From an uncultured Nostocoides sp. (GTDB lineage Bacteria > Actinomycetota > Actinomycetes > Actinomycetales > Dermatophilaceae), in NCBI GenBank assembly GCA_937873315.1, contig CALMQX010000033.1, forward strand, positions 304,795-368,794: 64,000 nucleotides of DNA, read 5' to 3'. Made by a program: the position numbers and the translations under genes. Each line of letters opens with the position of its first letter. The stretch's first letter is position 1. This document shows positions 1 through 9,294 of this stretch, in pieces. The notes beneath the pieces are model-generated. The model saw nothing but the letters and a program-made list of their open reading frames with translations. It ran no database searches and was not told the DNA's origin.

Positions 1-1803
1 CTTCTTGGGGAAGCGGTCGTCGGAGCCATCGAGCTCGACCCGGATGCCGTGGGCCTCGAAGCGGTCGAGCACGTCGCGCAGGTACGGCGTGAACTCCTCG
101 GCAACCGGGACGCCCAGCGCCTGCACCGGTGAGAGCCACACCGGGAACGCCCCGGCATAGTGCTCGGTGAGCACCCCGATGAAGCGTTCGATGGAGCCGA
201 ACTTGGCCGAGTGGATCATCACCGGTCGCTGGCGGCTGCCATCGGCAGCCTGGTACTCCAGTCCGAAACCCTCGGGCTGGTTGAAGTCGTACTGAATCGT
301 CGACAGTTGCCAGGTGCGGCCGATGGCGTCCTTGGCCTGGACCGAGACCTTGGGTCCGTAGAACGCGGCCCCACCAGGGTCGGGCACGAGGGCAAGACCG
401 GAGTCCAGGCAGGCCTGTTCCAAGACCGTGGTGGCTTCGGTCCACTGCTCCTCGGAGCCGACGAACTTCTCCTTGTTCTTCTCATCGCGGGTGGAGAGCT
501 CGAGATAGAAGTCCTCGAGCCCGAAGTCGCGGAAGAGGCCCAAGCAGAACTCCAGCAGGTGCTTGATCTCGTCGGCCGCCTGCTCCTTGGTGACATAGGA
601 GTGACTGTCGTCCTGAGCGAAACCGCGCACGCGGGTCAGCCCGTGGATGACCCCGGACTTCTCGTACCGGTAGACATGCCCGAACTCGAAGAGCCGCATC
701 GGCAGGTCGCGATAGCTGCGCCCCCGCGACCGATAGATGAGGTTGTGCATCGGGCAGTTCATCGCCTTGAGGTAATAGTCCGAACCCTCGAACTCCATCG
801 GCGGGAACATCGTGTCCGCGTAGTACGGCAGGTGCCCGGAGGTGTGGAAGAGGCCCTCCTTGGAGATGTGGGGCGTCCCGACGTAATCGAATCCCTCTTC
901 GATATGCCGCCGCCGGACGTAGTCCTCCATCTCCCGCTTCAGGACGCCACCCTTGGGGTGGAAGACCGGCAAACCGGACCCGATCTCGTCGGGGAAGGAG
1001 AACAGATCCAGTTCGGCGCCCAGCTTGCGGTGGTCGCGCTTCTCGGCTTCGGCGAGGCGATTGAGGTATTCGGTCAGAGCCTCCTTGGTCGGCCACGCTG
1101 TGCCATAGACGCGCTGGAGCTGGTTGTTCGCCTGGTCGCCCCGCCAGTAGGCCGCGGCGCTGCGCATGACCTTGAAGGCATTGCCGAGCAGCTTGGTGCT
1201 CGGGATGTGGGGTCCACGGCACAGGTCGCCCCACGCGCGCGACCCATCGCGACGCAGGTTGTCGTAGATCGTCAGGCCACCCTCGCCGACCTCGGCGGAG
1301 GCGCCATCTGCCGCGTCGGCGGCATTCGACTTCAGACCAACGAGTTCGCACTTGTACGGCTCATGGGCGAGCTCGATGAGGGCGTCCTCATCACTGACCT
1401 CGCGGCGCACGAAGGTCTGCCCCTCGTTGATGATCCGCTGCATGACCTTCTCGAGGGCCTTGAGGTCCTCGGGGGTGAACGGGTTCTCGACGTCGAAGTC
1501 GTAGTAGAAGCCGTCCCGGATGGGCGGACCGATACCCAGCTTGGCGGAGGGGTTGACCTCCTGCACGGCTTGCGCGAGCACGTGCGCGCAGGAGTGCCGT
1601 AGCACCGCCAGCCCGTCCTCAGAGTCCATCGTCACCGGCTCCACCGCATCACCCTCGGCGAGGACATGGGCCAGGTCGCGCAGCTCGCCATTGACGCGGG
1701 CGACCACCACCTCGCGCCGGCCTTCGAAGAGCGCGCCGGCAGTCGTCGCCTCCGGCACCGATCGCGCGTCTCCGGCGAGGTGAACGGTGATCTGGGCGGA
1801 CAT
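1..1803 (-). CDS. thrS: threonine--tRNA ligase, 3' end cut by window edge
   Basis: Charges tRNA-Thr with threonine in the cytoplasm. 601 codons are visible from ATG; the C-terminal anticodon-binding domain is cut at the window edge (full family length about 650-690 aa). Order seen: TGS domain (about 1-60), editing domain with HSCAH near residue 70 and CRGPH near 197, then the class II core. The zinc ligands of the family are present: Cys in MNCPMHN (about 348), His in DDSHSY (about 398) and His in MIHSAKFGS (about 529). The start follows GGGAGCC, a plausible ribosome site. It is the last gene on its strand after the GPP34 gene with a 91-base gap. No T-box leader is visible in that gap. Confidence 0.97.
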   Translation of the reverse strand, partial: MSAQITVHLAGDARSVPEATTAGALFEGRREVVVARVNGELRDLAHVLAEGDAVEPVTMDSEDGLAVLRHSCAHVLAQAVQEVNPSAKLGIGPPIRDGFYYDFDVENPFTPEDLKALEKVMQRIINEGQTFVRREVSDEDALIELAHEPYKCELVGLKSNAADAADGASAEVGEGGLTIYDNLRRDGSRAWGDLCRGPHIPSTKLLGNAFKVMRSAAAYWRGDQANNQLQRVYGTAWPTKEALTEYLNRLAEAEKRDHRKLGAELDLFSFPDEIGSGLPVFHPKGGVLKREMEDYVRRRHIEEGFDYVGTPHISKEGLFHTSGHLPYYADTMFPPMEFEGSDYYLKAMNCPMHNLIYRSRGRSYRDLPMRLFEFGHVYRYEKSGVIHGLTRVRGFAQDDSHSYVTKEQAADEIKHLLEFCLGLFRDFGLEDFYLELSTRDEKNKEKFVGSEEQWTEATTVLEQACLDSGLALVPDPGGAAFYGPKVSVQAKDAIGRTWQLSTIQYDFNQPEGFGLEYQAADGSRQRPVMIHSAKFGSIERFIGVLTEHYAGAFPVWLSPVQALGVPVAEEFTPYLRDVLDRFEAHGIRVELDGSDDRFPKK

Positions 1804-1894
1804 CAAAGGCTCCCGAGGGTGGCGTTGGTATGCCGTCGCGACCGCGACAGCGGGTCCAAGCCTACGCGGCGGGCGGTCTTGCTCGCGCCCAGGT

Positions 1895-2572
1895 TTACGA
1901 GCCCGCGATCACCACAGTTGTCGCGACCACCGCTGCCATGACCGCGGTGTCCAGGTCCCGCAGGGCCTGGCTCACCGCATCTGCCAGCACACCGGCCGAT
2001 CGCAGCTCGGTGACCCGGGCGTCAAGGGCGCGTTGGTCGCGGTTAGGAAAGAGCGTGCGCAGTGCTCCCACCGCCGAGAGCAGGAGCAGCAGGACGTCAT
2101 CCTGCGGTGCACCGGGCTCACCATCGAGCGCGGTGCTCAGCCGGGTCAGGATGGCGTCACGAGTGTGTGGCTGCAGCACTGCGTGTCGGCGGATCGGAAT
2201 GCCGATGATTCGGGTGGTCCGGTCCTCGATGATCCCCGACTCCAGGAGGTTCGCGATGGTGGCGTCACGCAATCGGCCACCGCGGTCCGCGAAATCCTCG
2301 CCAGCTCCACAGCGGGCCACGGCCTTCTTCGGCTTAATGCCGTCCGCGCGGCGCAAGACCTCAGTCCAGATATCCGGAACCTCTGCGATGGGTACCGCCG
2401 TTCGCAACCGCCCATCGGTGTCCACGACGAGCCGGTCGTCCAGCACGGCGGCTGCAATCGCGGCCCCGGCGAGCCCCGCCTTGATAGCGGCGCCGCCGAC
2501 GACGGGTCGCTGGGAGTCCGGAGAGAGGAGAACCAGGAGGAAGTCTCCGCACAAGCGCTGCATGGCGTTCAT
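1895..2572 (-). CDS. GPP34 (GOLPH3-like) family protein
   Basis: A 225-aa protein that starts [20 protein letters not shown] and matches the GOLPH3/GPP34 fold seen in many actinobacteria. Eukaryotic members bind phosphatidylinositol-4-phosphate; the bacterial role is not established. It is mostly helical with a hydrophobic C-terminus ([13 protein letters not shown]) that could contact membrane. The start is chosen from a -10-like TAGCGT six bases upstream, which suggests a leaderless transcript; a second ATG three codons in is an alternative. It is divergent from the S9 peptidase with 47 bases between starts. Confidence 0.85.
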   Translation of the reverse strand: MNAMQRLCGDFLLVLLSPDSQRPVVGGAAIKAGLAGAAIAAAVLDDRLVVDTDGRLRTAVPIAEVPDIWTEVLRRADGIKPKKAVARCGAGEDFADRGGRLRDATIANLLESGIIEDRTTRIIGIPIRRHAVLQPHTRDAILTRLSTALDGEPGAPQDDVLLLLLSAVGALRTLFPNRDQRALDARVTELRSAGVLADAVSQALRDLDTAVMAAVVATTVVIAGS

Positions 2573-2578
2573 GCCTCG

Positions 2579-2611
2579 ACGCTAACCGCAGAGCCACGTA
2601 CCGACTAGGTT
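2579..2611. promoter_or_regulatory. divergent leaderless promoter pair
   Basis: On the minus strand TAGCGT (2579-2584) lies 6 bases before the GPP34 ATG. On the plus strand TAGGTT (2606-2611) lies 8 bases before the S9 peptidase ATG. Neither gene has a convincing Shine-Dalgarno sequence. Both transcripts are inferred to begin at or next to the start codon. Confidence 0.55.
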
Positions 2612-2619
2612 CGGGTGTC

Positions 2620-4515
2620 ATGATGAGTCTCGGCTACGGCCATTGGCCCTCGCCCATTTCCCCCGAAGCGCTCACGGTCGGCGATCCGACACTGGACGAA
2701 CCGCGCCTCGACGGCGCGCAGACGTACTGGCTTGAGGGACGGCCTACTGAGGGTGGTCGAGTCGTCCTGGTTGCTCGAGATGCCGATGGCCAGACCCGCG
2801 ATCTCACCGCGGCTCCCTTCAACGTGCGATCACGCGTGCACGAGTACGGCGGTGGGGCGTATGCCGTCCGCGACGGGGTCGTGGTGTTCTCCAACTTCGC
2901 CGATGGTCGCCTTTACCGACTCGATCCGGACGCGGTGGAGCCCGTGGCGATCACGGCGGCGGATGAAGCCGTCAGGTTCGGTGGGCTGGTCCTGCACGAC
3001 GAGAGCATCTATGCCGTGCGAGAGGACCATCGTGGCAACGGTGAAGCGGTCAACGAACTGGTGTCGCTGCCGATCAACCCTGCGCGCCCCGGCGTGGGCG
3101 AGGTTATCCGCACGGGTACTGATTTCGTCTCCCGCCCCGCGATCTCCCCCGATGGCCGGCAGATCGCGTGGGTGTCCTGGGATCACCCGAATATGCCCTG
3201 GGATAGCACCGTCCTCGAGGTCGCGTCGCTCACGGATCCGGTGGCGAGCCGCCGGGTGGTCGCCGGTGGTCCCGGCGTGAGCGTGGCGCAACCGCAGTTC
3301 TCGCCGGGCGGAGACCTGTGGTTCATCAGCGACCAGAGCGGTTACTGGAACCTCATGCGTTCGGCGGGTGGCGAGGCACCGGCGCAGGCTGTGCACCATC
3401 TGGCTGCCGATGTGGCGGAACCACAATGGCTGCTGGGCTTGTATGACTACGCCCTGATCGATGACGACACGGCATTCTTCCGCTACTTCAGGGATGCGGT
3501 GGCCATCCCGGCCGTAGTGGACGTGCGCACCGGCGAACACCGCGCCGCCAACCTTGACGGCGTCGCCTTCGCCCACCTCCACGTCAGCAATGGCGAGGTG
3601 CTCACGCTGCGTCGACGTGCCGAAGGCGGCCCGCAAGTCGTCCGCGGATCCCTTGATGGCCCGGTCAACGTGCTTGCCGGCTCGCTCGACATTGCCGATC
3701 CGGACTATCTCAGCCGTGCCGTCGCCAGAACCTGGACCAATGCCGCTGGGCGGGAAACGCATGGGTTCTTCTACGCCCCGGTGAATGCCGATGCCGAGGT
3801 CACGCAGGGCAGCGCTCCCCCACTCATCGTGATTGTCCATGGCGGCCCGACCAGCCACGCGACGCCGGCGTACGACCTGCGGGTCCAGTTCTGGACTACC
3901 CGAGGATTTGCGGTGCTCGACGTCAATCACGGCGGCAGCACGGCATACGGGAGGGCGTTCCGGCAGCGCCTCAACGGCCAATGGGGTGTGGTCGATATCG
4001 ACGATGTCGTCTCTGGGGTGCGCGCATTGGCAGCCGCGGGGTTGATCGATCCGGTGTCCGTCTTCATCCGGGGCGGGAGTGCTGGTGGCTACACCACCTT
4101 GCGGGCACTCACGGCGAGCACGGCCTTTGCCGCCGGAGCGAGTTACTTCGGGATCAGCGACCTCTCGCTACTCATCTCCGATGACCACAAGTTCGAATCT
4201 CGGTACACGACGACCTTGGTGGGTCGCTGGCCCCAGGACGAAGCGGTCTACGTCGAACGCTCCCCGATCAACCACCTCGCCGACCTGCACGGGCAGCTGC
4301 TCCTGCTCCAGGGTGCCGATGACATGGTGGTCAAGGCGAATCAGGCGACCGGCATGGCCGAGGCATTGCGCTCCTTGGGCAAGGAGGTCGAGTTGGTGAT
4401 CTATCCCGGCGAGGGCCACGGATTTCGGCAGGCGCAGACCATCGTGGATTCCCTGAACCGGGAACTCGCGCTCTATCAGCGCTGCATCGACGCTGCGGCT
4501 TCCGGCCAGGCCTGA
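2620..4515 (+). CDS. S9 family serine peptidase (acylaminoacyl/dipeptidyl peptidase-like)
   Basis: A 631-aa cytoplasmic peptidase of the prolyl oligopeptidase clan, without a signal peptide. An N-terminal beta-propeller of about 370 residues is followed by an alpha/beta-hydrolase domain. Catalytic residues are visible: Ser in GGSAGG (about 487), Asp in QGADDMV (about 567) and His in GEGHGF (about 599). The oxyanion region HGGPTSH is also intact. It likely releases N-terminal residues or acyl-amino acids from short peptides; the substrate cannot be read from sequence. Two ATG codons stand in tandem at the start; the first is used because of the upstream TAGGTT hexamer. Confidence 0.93.
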   Translation: MMSLGYGHWPSPISPEALTVGDPTLDEPRLDGAQTYWLEGRPTEGGRVVLVARDADGQTRDLTAAPFNVRSRVHEYGGGAYAVRDGVVVFSNFADGRLYRLDPDAVEPVAITAADEAVRFGGLVLHDESIYAVREDHRGNGEAVNELVSLPINPARPGVGEVIRTGTDFVSRPAISPDGRQIAWVSWDHPNMPWDSTVLEVASLTDPVASRRVVAGGPGVSVAQPQFSPGGDLWFISDQSGYWNLMRSAGGEAPAQAVHHLAADVAEPQWLLGLYDYALIDDDTAFFRYFRDAVAIPAVVDVRTGEHRAANLDGVAFAHLHVSNGEVLTLRRRAEGGPQVVRGSLDGPVNVLAGSLDIADPDYLSRAVARTWTNAAGRETHGFFYAPVNADAEVTQGSAPPLIVIVHGGPTSHATPAYDLRVQFWTTRGFAVLDVNHGGSTAYGRAFRQRLNGQWGVVDIDDVVSGVRALAAAGLIDPVSVFIRGGSAGGYTTLRALTASTAFAAGASYFGISDLSLLISDDHKFESRYTTTLVGRWPQDEAVYVERSPINHLADLHGQLLLLQGADDMVVKANQATGMAEALRSLGKEVELVIYPGEGHGFRQAQTIVDSLNRELALYQRCIDAAASGQA

Positions 4516-4579
4516 GTGACCATGCCAGTGGCCGGCGTTGGTGTCGCCTGGACGGCACCAGGGCCTGCCACCGGGATCG

Positions 4580-5434
4580 TCAGTGGTGCTCGTCCAGGGT
4601 GAGCACCAGGTGCTCGACCTCCGGGCGCCGCGTCGAACGCAGGCCAGCGGTCGTGCATCCGCCGTCCTTGCCGACCACCAAGTCCACCTGGCCGGGGAGG
4701 AAGACCGGCTTGCGGAACCAGACCTGTGAGGTGCTGGGTCGGGCCGCGCTCGTGCCCAAGGACCCGAGCACCCGAGCGTAGGTCCACATGCCATGCGCGA
4801 TTGCCCTGCGGAAGCCCATCGCCTTCGCCGACCACGGGTGCAGGTGGATGGGGTTGACATCGCCCGAGACCGCGGCATACTCGCGGCCCAATCCGCTGGG
4901 CAGGACCCACCTGGCCGCCGGGAATCCGCTCGGCATGGCCGGCGGCTGCTCACCGCGCTCGGCCTCCGGATGCGCAGCCCCGCGCGCTAGGTAGGTGCTG
5001 CGTCCTTCCCAGGCCACCTCGCTGTCGCACAGTACCCGGGTGACCAGATCCACCTGCTGTCCCTTGGCGTGGGCCCTGAGGTCCTCGGCCGCAACCGTCA
5101 CCTCCAGACGGTCCTCCGTCCGCAGTGTGTGGTGCACGGTGATGACGTTCTCCAGGTGCACCAGCCCCATGAGCGGCAGCGGGAAACTCGGGCGGGACAT
5201 CAGCTCGGCCTGGAGCGGAAATCCGAGCAGATGAGGGTAGGTATGCGGCAGGACGTCCCCCACGGCGAAGCCGCAGAGCCGCTGATAGGCCAGCAGGTTC
5301 GCCCGGTCGACACGCACGTCCACGAGCCGCAGCGTGGTGTCGGGCACGTCCTGCGACCGCGGCCCGCGGGCGAGCACGGCGCGCGCCACGGTGCTGGCCA
5401 GCCGTGGGGTTGAACTCAGCGTCTCGAGCGCCAT
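4580..5434 (-). CDS. MaoC-like (R)-3-hydroxyacyl thioester dehydratase, HtdX type
   Basis: A 284-aa double-hotdog dehydratase. The C-terminal half carries the hydratase motif with SGDVNPIHLHPWSAKAMGF (about 190-208) and IAHGMW (about 211-216); the N-terminal half is a degenerate hotdog. It removes water from 3-hydroxyacyl thioesters made by the reductase encoded just upstream. The start ATG is separated by one base from the fabG4-type stop (TGATATG), so the two are translationally linked. Upstream in-frame codons were discarded because they run into the reductase gene. The arrangement parallels htdX-fabG4 (Rv0241c-Rv0242c) of M. tuberculosis. Confidence 0.9.
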   Translation of the reverse strand: MALETLSSTPRLASTVARAVLARGPRSQDVPDTTLRLVDVRVDRANLLAYQRLCGFAVGDVLPHTYPHLLGFPLQAELMSRPSFPLPLMGLVHLENVITVHHTLRTEDRLEVTVAAEDLRAHAKGQQVDLVTRVLCDSEVAWEGRSTYLARGAAHPEAERGEQPPAMPSGFPAARWVLPSGLGREYAAVSGDVNPIHLHPWSAKAMGFRRAIAHGMWTYARVLGSLGTSAARPSTSQVWFRKPVFLPGQVDLVVGKDGGCTTAGLRSTRRPEVEHLVLTLDEHH

Positions 5435-5435
5435 A

Positions 5436-6773
5436 TCAGGCCCCGAGCAGCATCTGGCCGCACACCCGAATGGTGTTTCCGGTGATGCCGCGGCTCGCAT
5501 CCCAGGCCAGGAATCCGATGGTCTCGGCCACGTCAACAGGTAGGCCGCCCTGGTTGAGCGAGTTCATCAAGCGGCCGAGCTCGCGGGTGGCCAGGGGGAC
5601 CTTGGCCGTCATTTCAGTCTCGATGAAGCCGGGTGCCACGGCATTGACGGTCACCTTGCGCGCACGCACCGCGGGATCGGTGGCAAGGGCGCTCGTGAGG
5701 CCGATGACGCCCGCTTTGGACGCCGCATAGTTCGTCTGACCGCGGTTCCCGGCAATGCCGGCGATGGAGGCGACGTTGACGAGGTGGCCACCCTCGCGGA
5801 TCGCCGGTATCAGGGCCTCATTCATGGCCAGGATCGAGAGCAGGTTCACGTCCAGGACGCTCGCCCAGCGGTCGGCCTCGGTGTTCGCCAGGAGCTTGTC
5901 CCGGGTGATCCCGGCATTGTGGACGACGATGTCGAAGCCACCGTGCCGTTCGGCCGCATGCCGGGCGATCTGAGCGCCAGCGTCCTTCGCGGTGACATCA
6001 AGAGCCAGAGCTGAGCCGCGCAGGCGGTTTGCGACCTCCGAGAGCGGCCCACTTGCGCTCGGCACGTCAACGCAGACCACGCTCGCGCCGTCCCGGGCGA
6101 GTACCTCGGCGATGGCGGCCCCGATGCCCCGGGCCGCCCCGGTCACGACGGCGACCTTCCCGGCGAGTGGGGCATCCCAGTCCTGCGGTGCCGTGACCTC
6201 ACCGATCGCCTCGCCGACGGTGAAGACCTGGCCGGAGACATAGGCCGAGCGACCAGAAAGTAGGAAACGCAGCACGGCTTCGATCCGGGTGTCAGCGCCC
6301 TGAGCGACATACACCGTGTTGGCCGTGCCACCAGCGCGCAGCTCCTTGCCGATGGAGCGCACGATCCCCTCGACTGCCCGGCGCGCGGCCGCTTGGGCAA
6401 CGGTGGTGGCGCTGTCCACGGGCCGGGCCAGCACGATCACTCGTCCCGTGGGCGCTAGGGACTTCAGCGCCGGCCCCAGGGTGGCCCGAAGGGTCTCCAG
6501 GTCGGCCGGCGTATCGATGGTGGTGAGGTCCAGGACCACGCCGACCACCGAGGTCGAGGGACGCGTGGCCACCTGCACCCCTGCCCGCACGAGCATCGCG
6601 TTGACGATGGCCGCCAGCGGCGCGGCGCCATGGCCCGCGACATAGACCGCACCCGGAACCAGGTCGGTACCGGGCCGGTGGCGGCGCAGGCGGGTCGGTC
6701 TGGGCAAGCCAAGGTTGGTGGCCAGGGTCTTCCCGAGGCCACTGCTGACCAAGGCTCCGTAGCTCAACGTCAT
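5436..6773 (-). CDS. high-molecular-weight 3-oxoacyl-ACP/CoA reductase, FabG4 type
   Basis: A 445-aa reductase twice the size of ordinary FabG. Residues about 1-200 form a degenerate flavodoxin-like Rossmann domain and about 205-445 the active SDR domain. Visible: cofactor motif TGAARGIG (about 210), NAG in HNAGITRD, and catalytic YAASK (about 350). Reduces 3-oxoacyl thioesters with NAD(P)H. It lies between the thiolase (TGAGCCATG junction) and the dehydratase, so the three can work as a reversible keto-hydroxy-enoyl module. Length and two-domain layout match M. tuberculosis FabG4 (454 aa). Confidence 0.92.
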   Translation of the reverse strand: MTLSYGALVSSGLGKTLATNLGLPRPTRLRRHRPGTDLVPGAVYVAGHGAAPLAAIVNAMLVRAGVQVATRPSTSVVGVVLDLTTIDTPADLETLRATLGPALKSLAPTGRVIVLARPVDSATTVAQAAARRAVEGIVRSIGKELRAGGTANTVYVAQGADTRIEAVLRFLLSGRSAYVSGQVFTVGEAIGEVTAPQDWDAPLAGKVAVVTGAARGIGAAIAEVLARDGASVVCVDVPSASGPLSEVANRLRGSALALDVTAKDAGAQIARHAAERHGGFDIVVHNAGITRDKLLANTEADRWASVLDVNLLSILAMNEALIPAIREGGHLVNVASIAGIAGNRGQTNYAASKAGVIGLTSALATDPAVRARKVTVNAVAPGFIETEMTAKVPLATRELGRLMNSLNQGGLPVDVAETIGFLAWDASRGITGNTIRVCGQMLLGA

Positions 6774-6776
6774 GGC

Positions 6777-8060
6777 TCAGGCTCCTTCGAGGATGGCGAC
6801 GACACCCTGGCCGCCGGCGGCGCAGATCGAGATCAGGCCGCGGCTGCCCGGGCCCTTGGCATGCAGCATCGAGGCCAGTGACGCCACGATGCGGCCACCG
6901 GTTGCCGCGAAGGGATGCCCCGCCGCCAGCGATGAGCCGTTGACATTGAGCCGCGAACGGTCGATCGCACCCAGAGCGCTCTTGCGTCCGAGGCGGGTGC
7001 GGCAGAAGTCATCGCTCTCCCAGGCCTTGAGCGTGCTGAGAACGGTAGCCGCGAAGGCCTCATGGATCTCATAGAAGTCAAAGTCCTGCAGGCTCAGGCC
7101 ATGGCGATCCAGCAATCTGGGCACGGCATAGGCCGGCGCCATCAGCAGGCCCTCGTCACCGTGAACGTAGTCCACTGCCGCGCTCTCCCCATCAACGAAG
7201 TAGGCCTTCACCGTGAGGCCATGAGCGGCCGCCCAGGCCTCGCTGCTGAGCAGGACCACCGAGGCGCCATCGGTGAGCGGCGTGGAGTTCCCGGCGGTCA
7301 TGGTCGCGTGATCGCCCTTGCCGAAGGCCGGCTTAAGGGTGGCCAACTTCTCCATCGAGGAGTCCGGCCGGAGGTTCTGATCGCGGGCCAGGCCAAGGTA
7401 GGAGGTCATCAGGTCATCGAAGAAGCCCTCGTCGTAGGCCCGGGCCAGGTGGTGATGACTGAGCATCGCGAGCTCGTCTTGGGCTTCACGAGAGATCCCC
7501 CAGGTCTTGGCGGTCTGAGCCATGTGCTCGCCCATGGACAGCCCGGTGCGGGGCTCGGCATTTGCGGGTGTCTCGATGCCCAGATCGCCGGGACGCAGGG
7601 CCAGGGCGCGCTTGGCCATCTGGGCCGGCGATCCGCCACGGGTGATCCGGAGCAGCTTCTTGCGCAAGGACTCGCTGACCGCGATGGGCGCATCGGAAGA
7701 ACTGTCCGCGCCACCGGCGATGCCGGATTCGATCTGGCCCAGCCGGATCTTGTTGGCCACGAGGATGGCCGCCTCCAGGCCCGTCCCACAGGCCTGCTGG
7801 ATGTCATAGGCCGGGGTGGTCGGCGCCAGGCTCGATCCGATCACGCTCTCACGGGTGAGGTTGAAGTCGCGGCTGTGCTTCATCACGGCGCCGGCCACCA
7901 CTTCACCGAGCTGTTCCCCCACCAAGTCATAGCGGGCCACGAGGCCTTCCAGCGCGGCCGTGAGCATGTCCTGGTTGGAGGCCTCGGCATACGCTCCGAA
8001 CTGGCGGGCGAAGGGAATGCGGTTGCCACCGATGACGGCAGCACGGCGGATTTCGGACAC
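6777..8060 (-). CDS. acetyl-CoA C-acyltransferase (thiolase), FadA2/FadI type
   Basis: A 427-aa thiolase for CoA-dependent cleavage or condensation of 3-ketoacyl-CoA. Catalytic residues: Cys in QQACGTG (about 90), His in AAGHPFAATGG (about 381) and Cys in ICAAGGQG (about 411). I choose the GTG at 8060 because AGGAG sits 7 bases upstream; an ATG eight codons earlier has no ribosome site. First gene of the thiolase-reductase-dehydratase operon and divergent from a TetR gene, which is the likely regulator. In M. tuberculosis fadA2 is divergent from fabG4; here it is collinear. Confidence 0.93.
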   Translation of the reverse strand: MSEIRRAAVIGGNRIPFARQFGAYAEASNQDMLTAALEGLVARYDLVGEQLGEVVAGAVMKHSRDFNLTRESVIGSSLAPTTPAYDIQQACGTGLEAAILVANKIRLGQIESGIAGGADSSSDAPIAVSESLRKKLLRITRGGSPAQMAKRALALRPGDLGIETPANAEPRTGLSMGEHMAQTAKTWGISREAQDELAMLSHHHLARAYDEGFFDDLMTSYLGLARDQNLRPDSSMEKLATLKPAFGKGDHATMTAGNSTPLTDGASVVLLSSEAWAAAHGLTVKAYFVDGESAAVDYVHGDEGLLMAPAYAVPRLLDRHGLSLQDFDFYEIHEAFAATVLSTLKAWESDDFCRTRLGRKSALGAIDRSRLNVNGSSLAAGHPFAATGGRIVASLASMLHAKGPGSRGLISICAAGGQGVVAILEGA

Positions 8061-8134
8061 GGGCGGGCTCCTCAGAGACGACATTCTGGGCGTGCGTGCC
8101 GGGGGTCACAGCACCTATGCGGTACGAACGGTAG

Positions 8135-8153
8135 CAGGTACTTTCGGTACCTG
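8135..8153. promoter_or_regulatory. candidate TetR operator, inverted repeat
   Basis: CAGGTAC-tttcg-GTACCTG is a perfect 7-bp inverted repeat with a 5-base spacer. It lies 15 bases before the TetR start and within the leader of the divergent thiolase operon, the usual place for an autoregulated TetR operator. A related half-site GGTAC occurs at 8121. Confidence 0.6.
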
Positions 8154-8168
8154 ATACGGTCCGAAACT

Positions 8169-8846
8169 GTGAGGACGACCACCACCGACGGGCGGCATTC
8201 GCGCTGGGATGGGCACCGTGAACAGCGACGTCGCGAGCTCGTCGAAGCGACTTTGCGGGCGATCCGGCGAAGCGGCGCATCGGTCGGCATGGAGGAGATC
8301 GCGGCCGAGGCGGGCACCAGCAAGACGGTCTTCTATCGACACTTCCAGGATCGATCCGGGCTGTATCACGCCGTCACCGAACACGTCGACCAACTGATCA
8401 TGCGGGATGTCACAGCCGCTGTGCGCCCGGGTTTGGATCGGACGCAGGCCTGGTTGGGTTCACCACAGGACTTCTTGGCGGCCGCCATCGAGGCCTACCT
8501 CCGGCTGGTCGAGGATGACCCAGAGATCTACCGATTCGTTATGGCCGCTCCCCTGCTATCCGCACGTGAGCGGGGCACGAGCGAGGTCGCGGCCGGGCTG
8601 ACCCAGCAGATCGGCCATCAGATCGGTGACTTGTTTTCGGCCGCGCTGCGACATCTGGACCAGGATCCGTCCCCTGCGGAGCTGTGGGGTCATGCGGTGG
8701 TCGGCCTGGTACGCGCCGCCGCAGACCAATGGTTGGCGGCGGGGGCGAGTGCCTCGGGCACCAGCCGCGCCGAGGTGACGCGCCAACTCACCGACCTGGT
8801 GTGGGGCGGTGTCTCGTCCGCGTGGCGGACTAGTCCAGCACGATGA
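8169..8846 (+). CDS. TetR/AcrR family transcriptional regulator
   Basis: A 225-aa regulator with an N-terminal helix-turn-helix (about 15-65; IRRSGASVGMEEIAAEAG then TSKTVFYRHF) and a C-terminal ligand domain of actinobacterial TetR type. The GTG start fits the end of the operator region; longer in-frame upstream sequence is antisense to the thiolase and was rejected. Divergent from the fadA2-fabG4-htdX-type operon, so acyl-CoA-responsive repression of that operon is the likely job. Its 3' end overlaps the convergent MOSC gene by 17 bases. Confidence 0.9.
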   Translation: MRTTTTDGRHSRWDGHREQRRRELVEATLRAIRRSGASVGMEEIAAEAGTSKTVFYRHFQDRSGLYHAVTEHVDQLIMRDVTAAVRPGLDRTQAWLGSPQDFLAAAIEAYLRLVEDDPEIYRFVMAAPLLSARERGTSEVAAGLTQQIGHQIGDLFSAALRHLDQDPSPAELWGHAVVGLVRAAADQWLAAGASASGTSRAEVTRQLTDLVWGGVSSAWRTSPAR

Positions 8847-9162
8847 CGGTATCGCCCACAGCGAGCGTCCCGTCCTGCCCCACGGCGGCATAGAGGCCGG
8901 GACAACTGCCCGCGGCGCCCTCCAGCACCATGGTGACGCTGCCCAGCTGAATGACCTGCCCGACCATGGCTACAACCTCCGCCGTGCTGACCGAGAGGAC
9001 GAGGTTGGATCGAGTGGAGTCTGCGCGATCTGCGCCCACGATGGACACGGGCGCCTTCTTGGGGCGATCACCAGTGAGTCCACGTTCGGTGATCGCGACG
9101 CTGGCGTGCTCGATGCCCGGCTCACCGGCGGCCGGGTACGTACGAACGGCGATCACCTGCAT
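8830..9162 (-). CDS. small MOSC-domain protein
   Basis: A 110-aa protein corresponding to the MOSC beta-barrel, including the C-terminal signature GSCPGLYAAV...GDTVIVLD with the conserved Cys used for sulfur binding in the family. MOSC domains bind and transfer sulfur, typically to molybdenum cofactor or in sulfur carrier reactions. It is shorter than stand-alone MOSC proteins (usually 150-220 aa), so substrate assignment is open. The ATG lies four bases after the 3' end of tRNA-Val on the same strand and no ribosome site is possible outside the tRNA. Confidence 0.8.
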   Translation of the reverse strand: MQVIAVRTYPAAGEPGIEHASVAITERGLTGDRPKKAPVSIVGADRADSTRSNLVLSVSTAEVVAMVGQVIQLGSVTMVLEGAAGSCPGLYAAVGQDGTLAVGDTVIVLD

Positions 9163-9166
9163 AGGG

Positions 9167-9240
9167 TGGATGTGAAGGGACTCGAACCCCTGGCCTCTCG
9201 CGTGTGAAGCGAACGCTCTAACCAACTGAGCTACACATCC
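9167..9240 (-). tRNA. tRNA-Val (CAC)
   Basis: Read on the minus strand: acceptor GGATGTG pairs with CACATCC, D arm GCTC...GAGC, anticodon loop TTCACAC gives CAC, T arm contains GGTTCGAGTCC. CCA is not encoded (ACCC follows). A TATCCT hexamer at 9256-9261 on the minus strand could be its -10 element; no clear -35 is seen. Confidence 0.96.
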
Positions 9241-9294
9241 TTGGTCGGCCTGCCGAGGATACCCGGCTTCTCGACTCCGGGGGAAATCCGGTGG

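Noticed and set aside
160..1602. 480-aa open frame on the plus strand across thrS
   Set aside because: Antisense to clear ThrS motifs on the minus strand; long opposite-strand frames are normal at this GC.
1804..1894. T-box or other leader regulating thrS
   Set aside because: Only 91 bases are available and no T-box sequence or specifier hairpin is visible.
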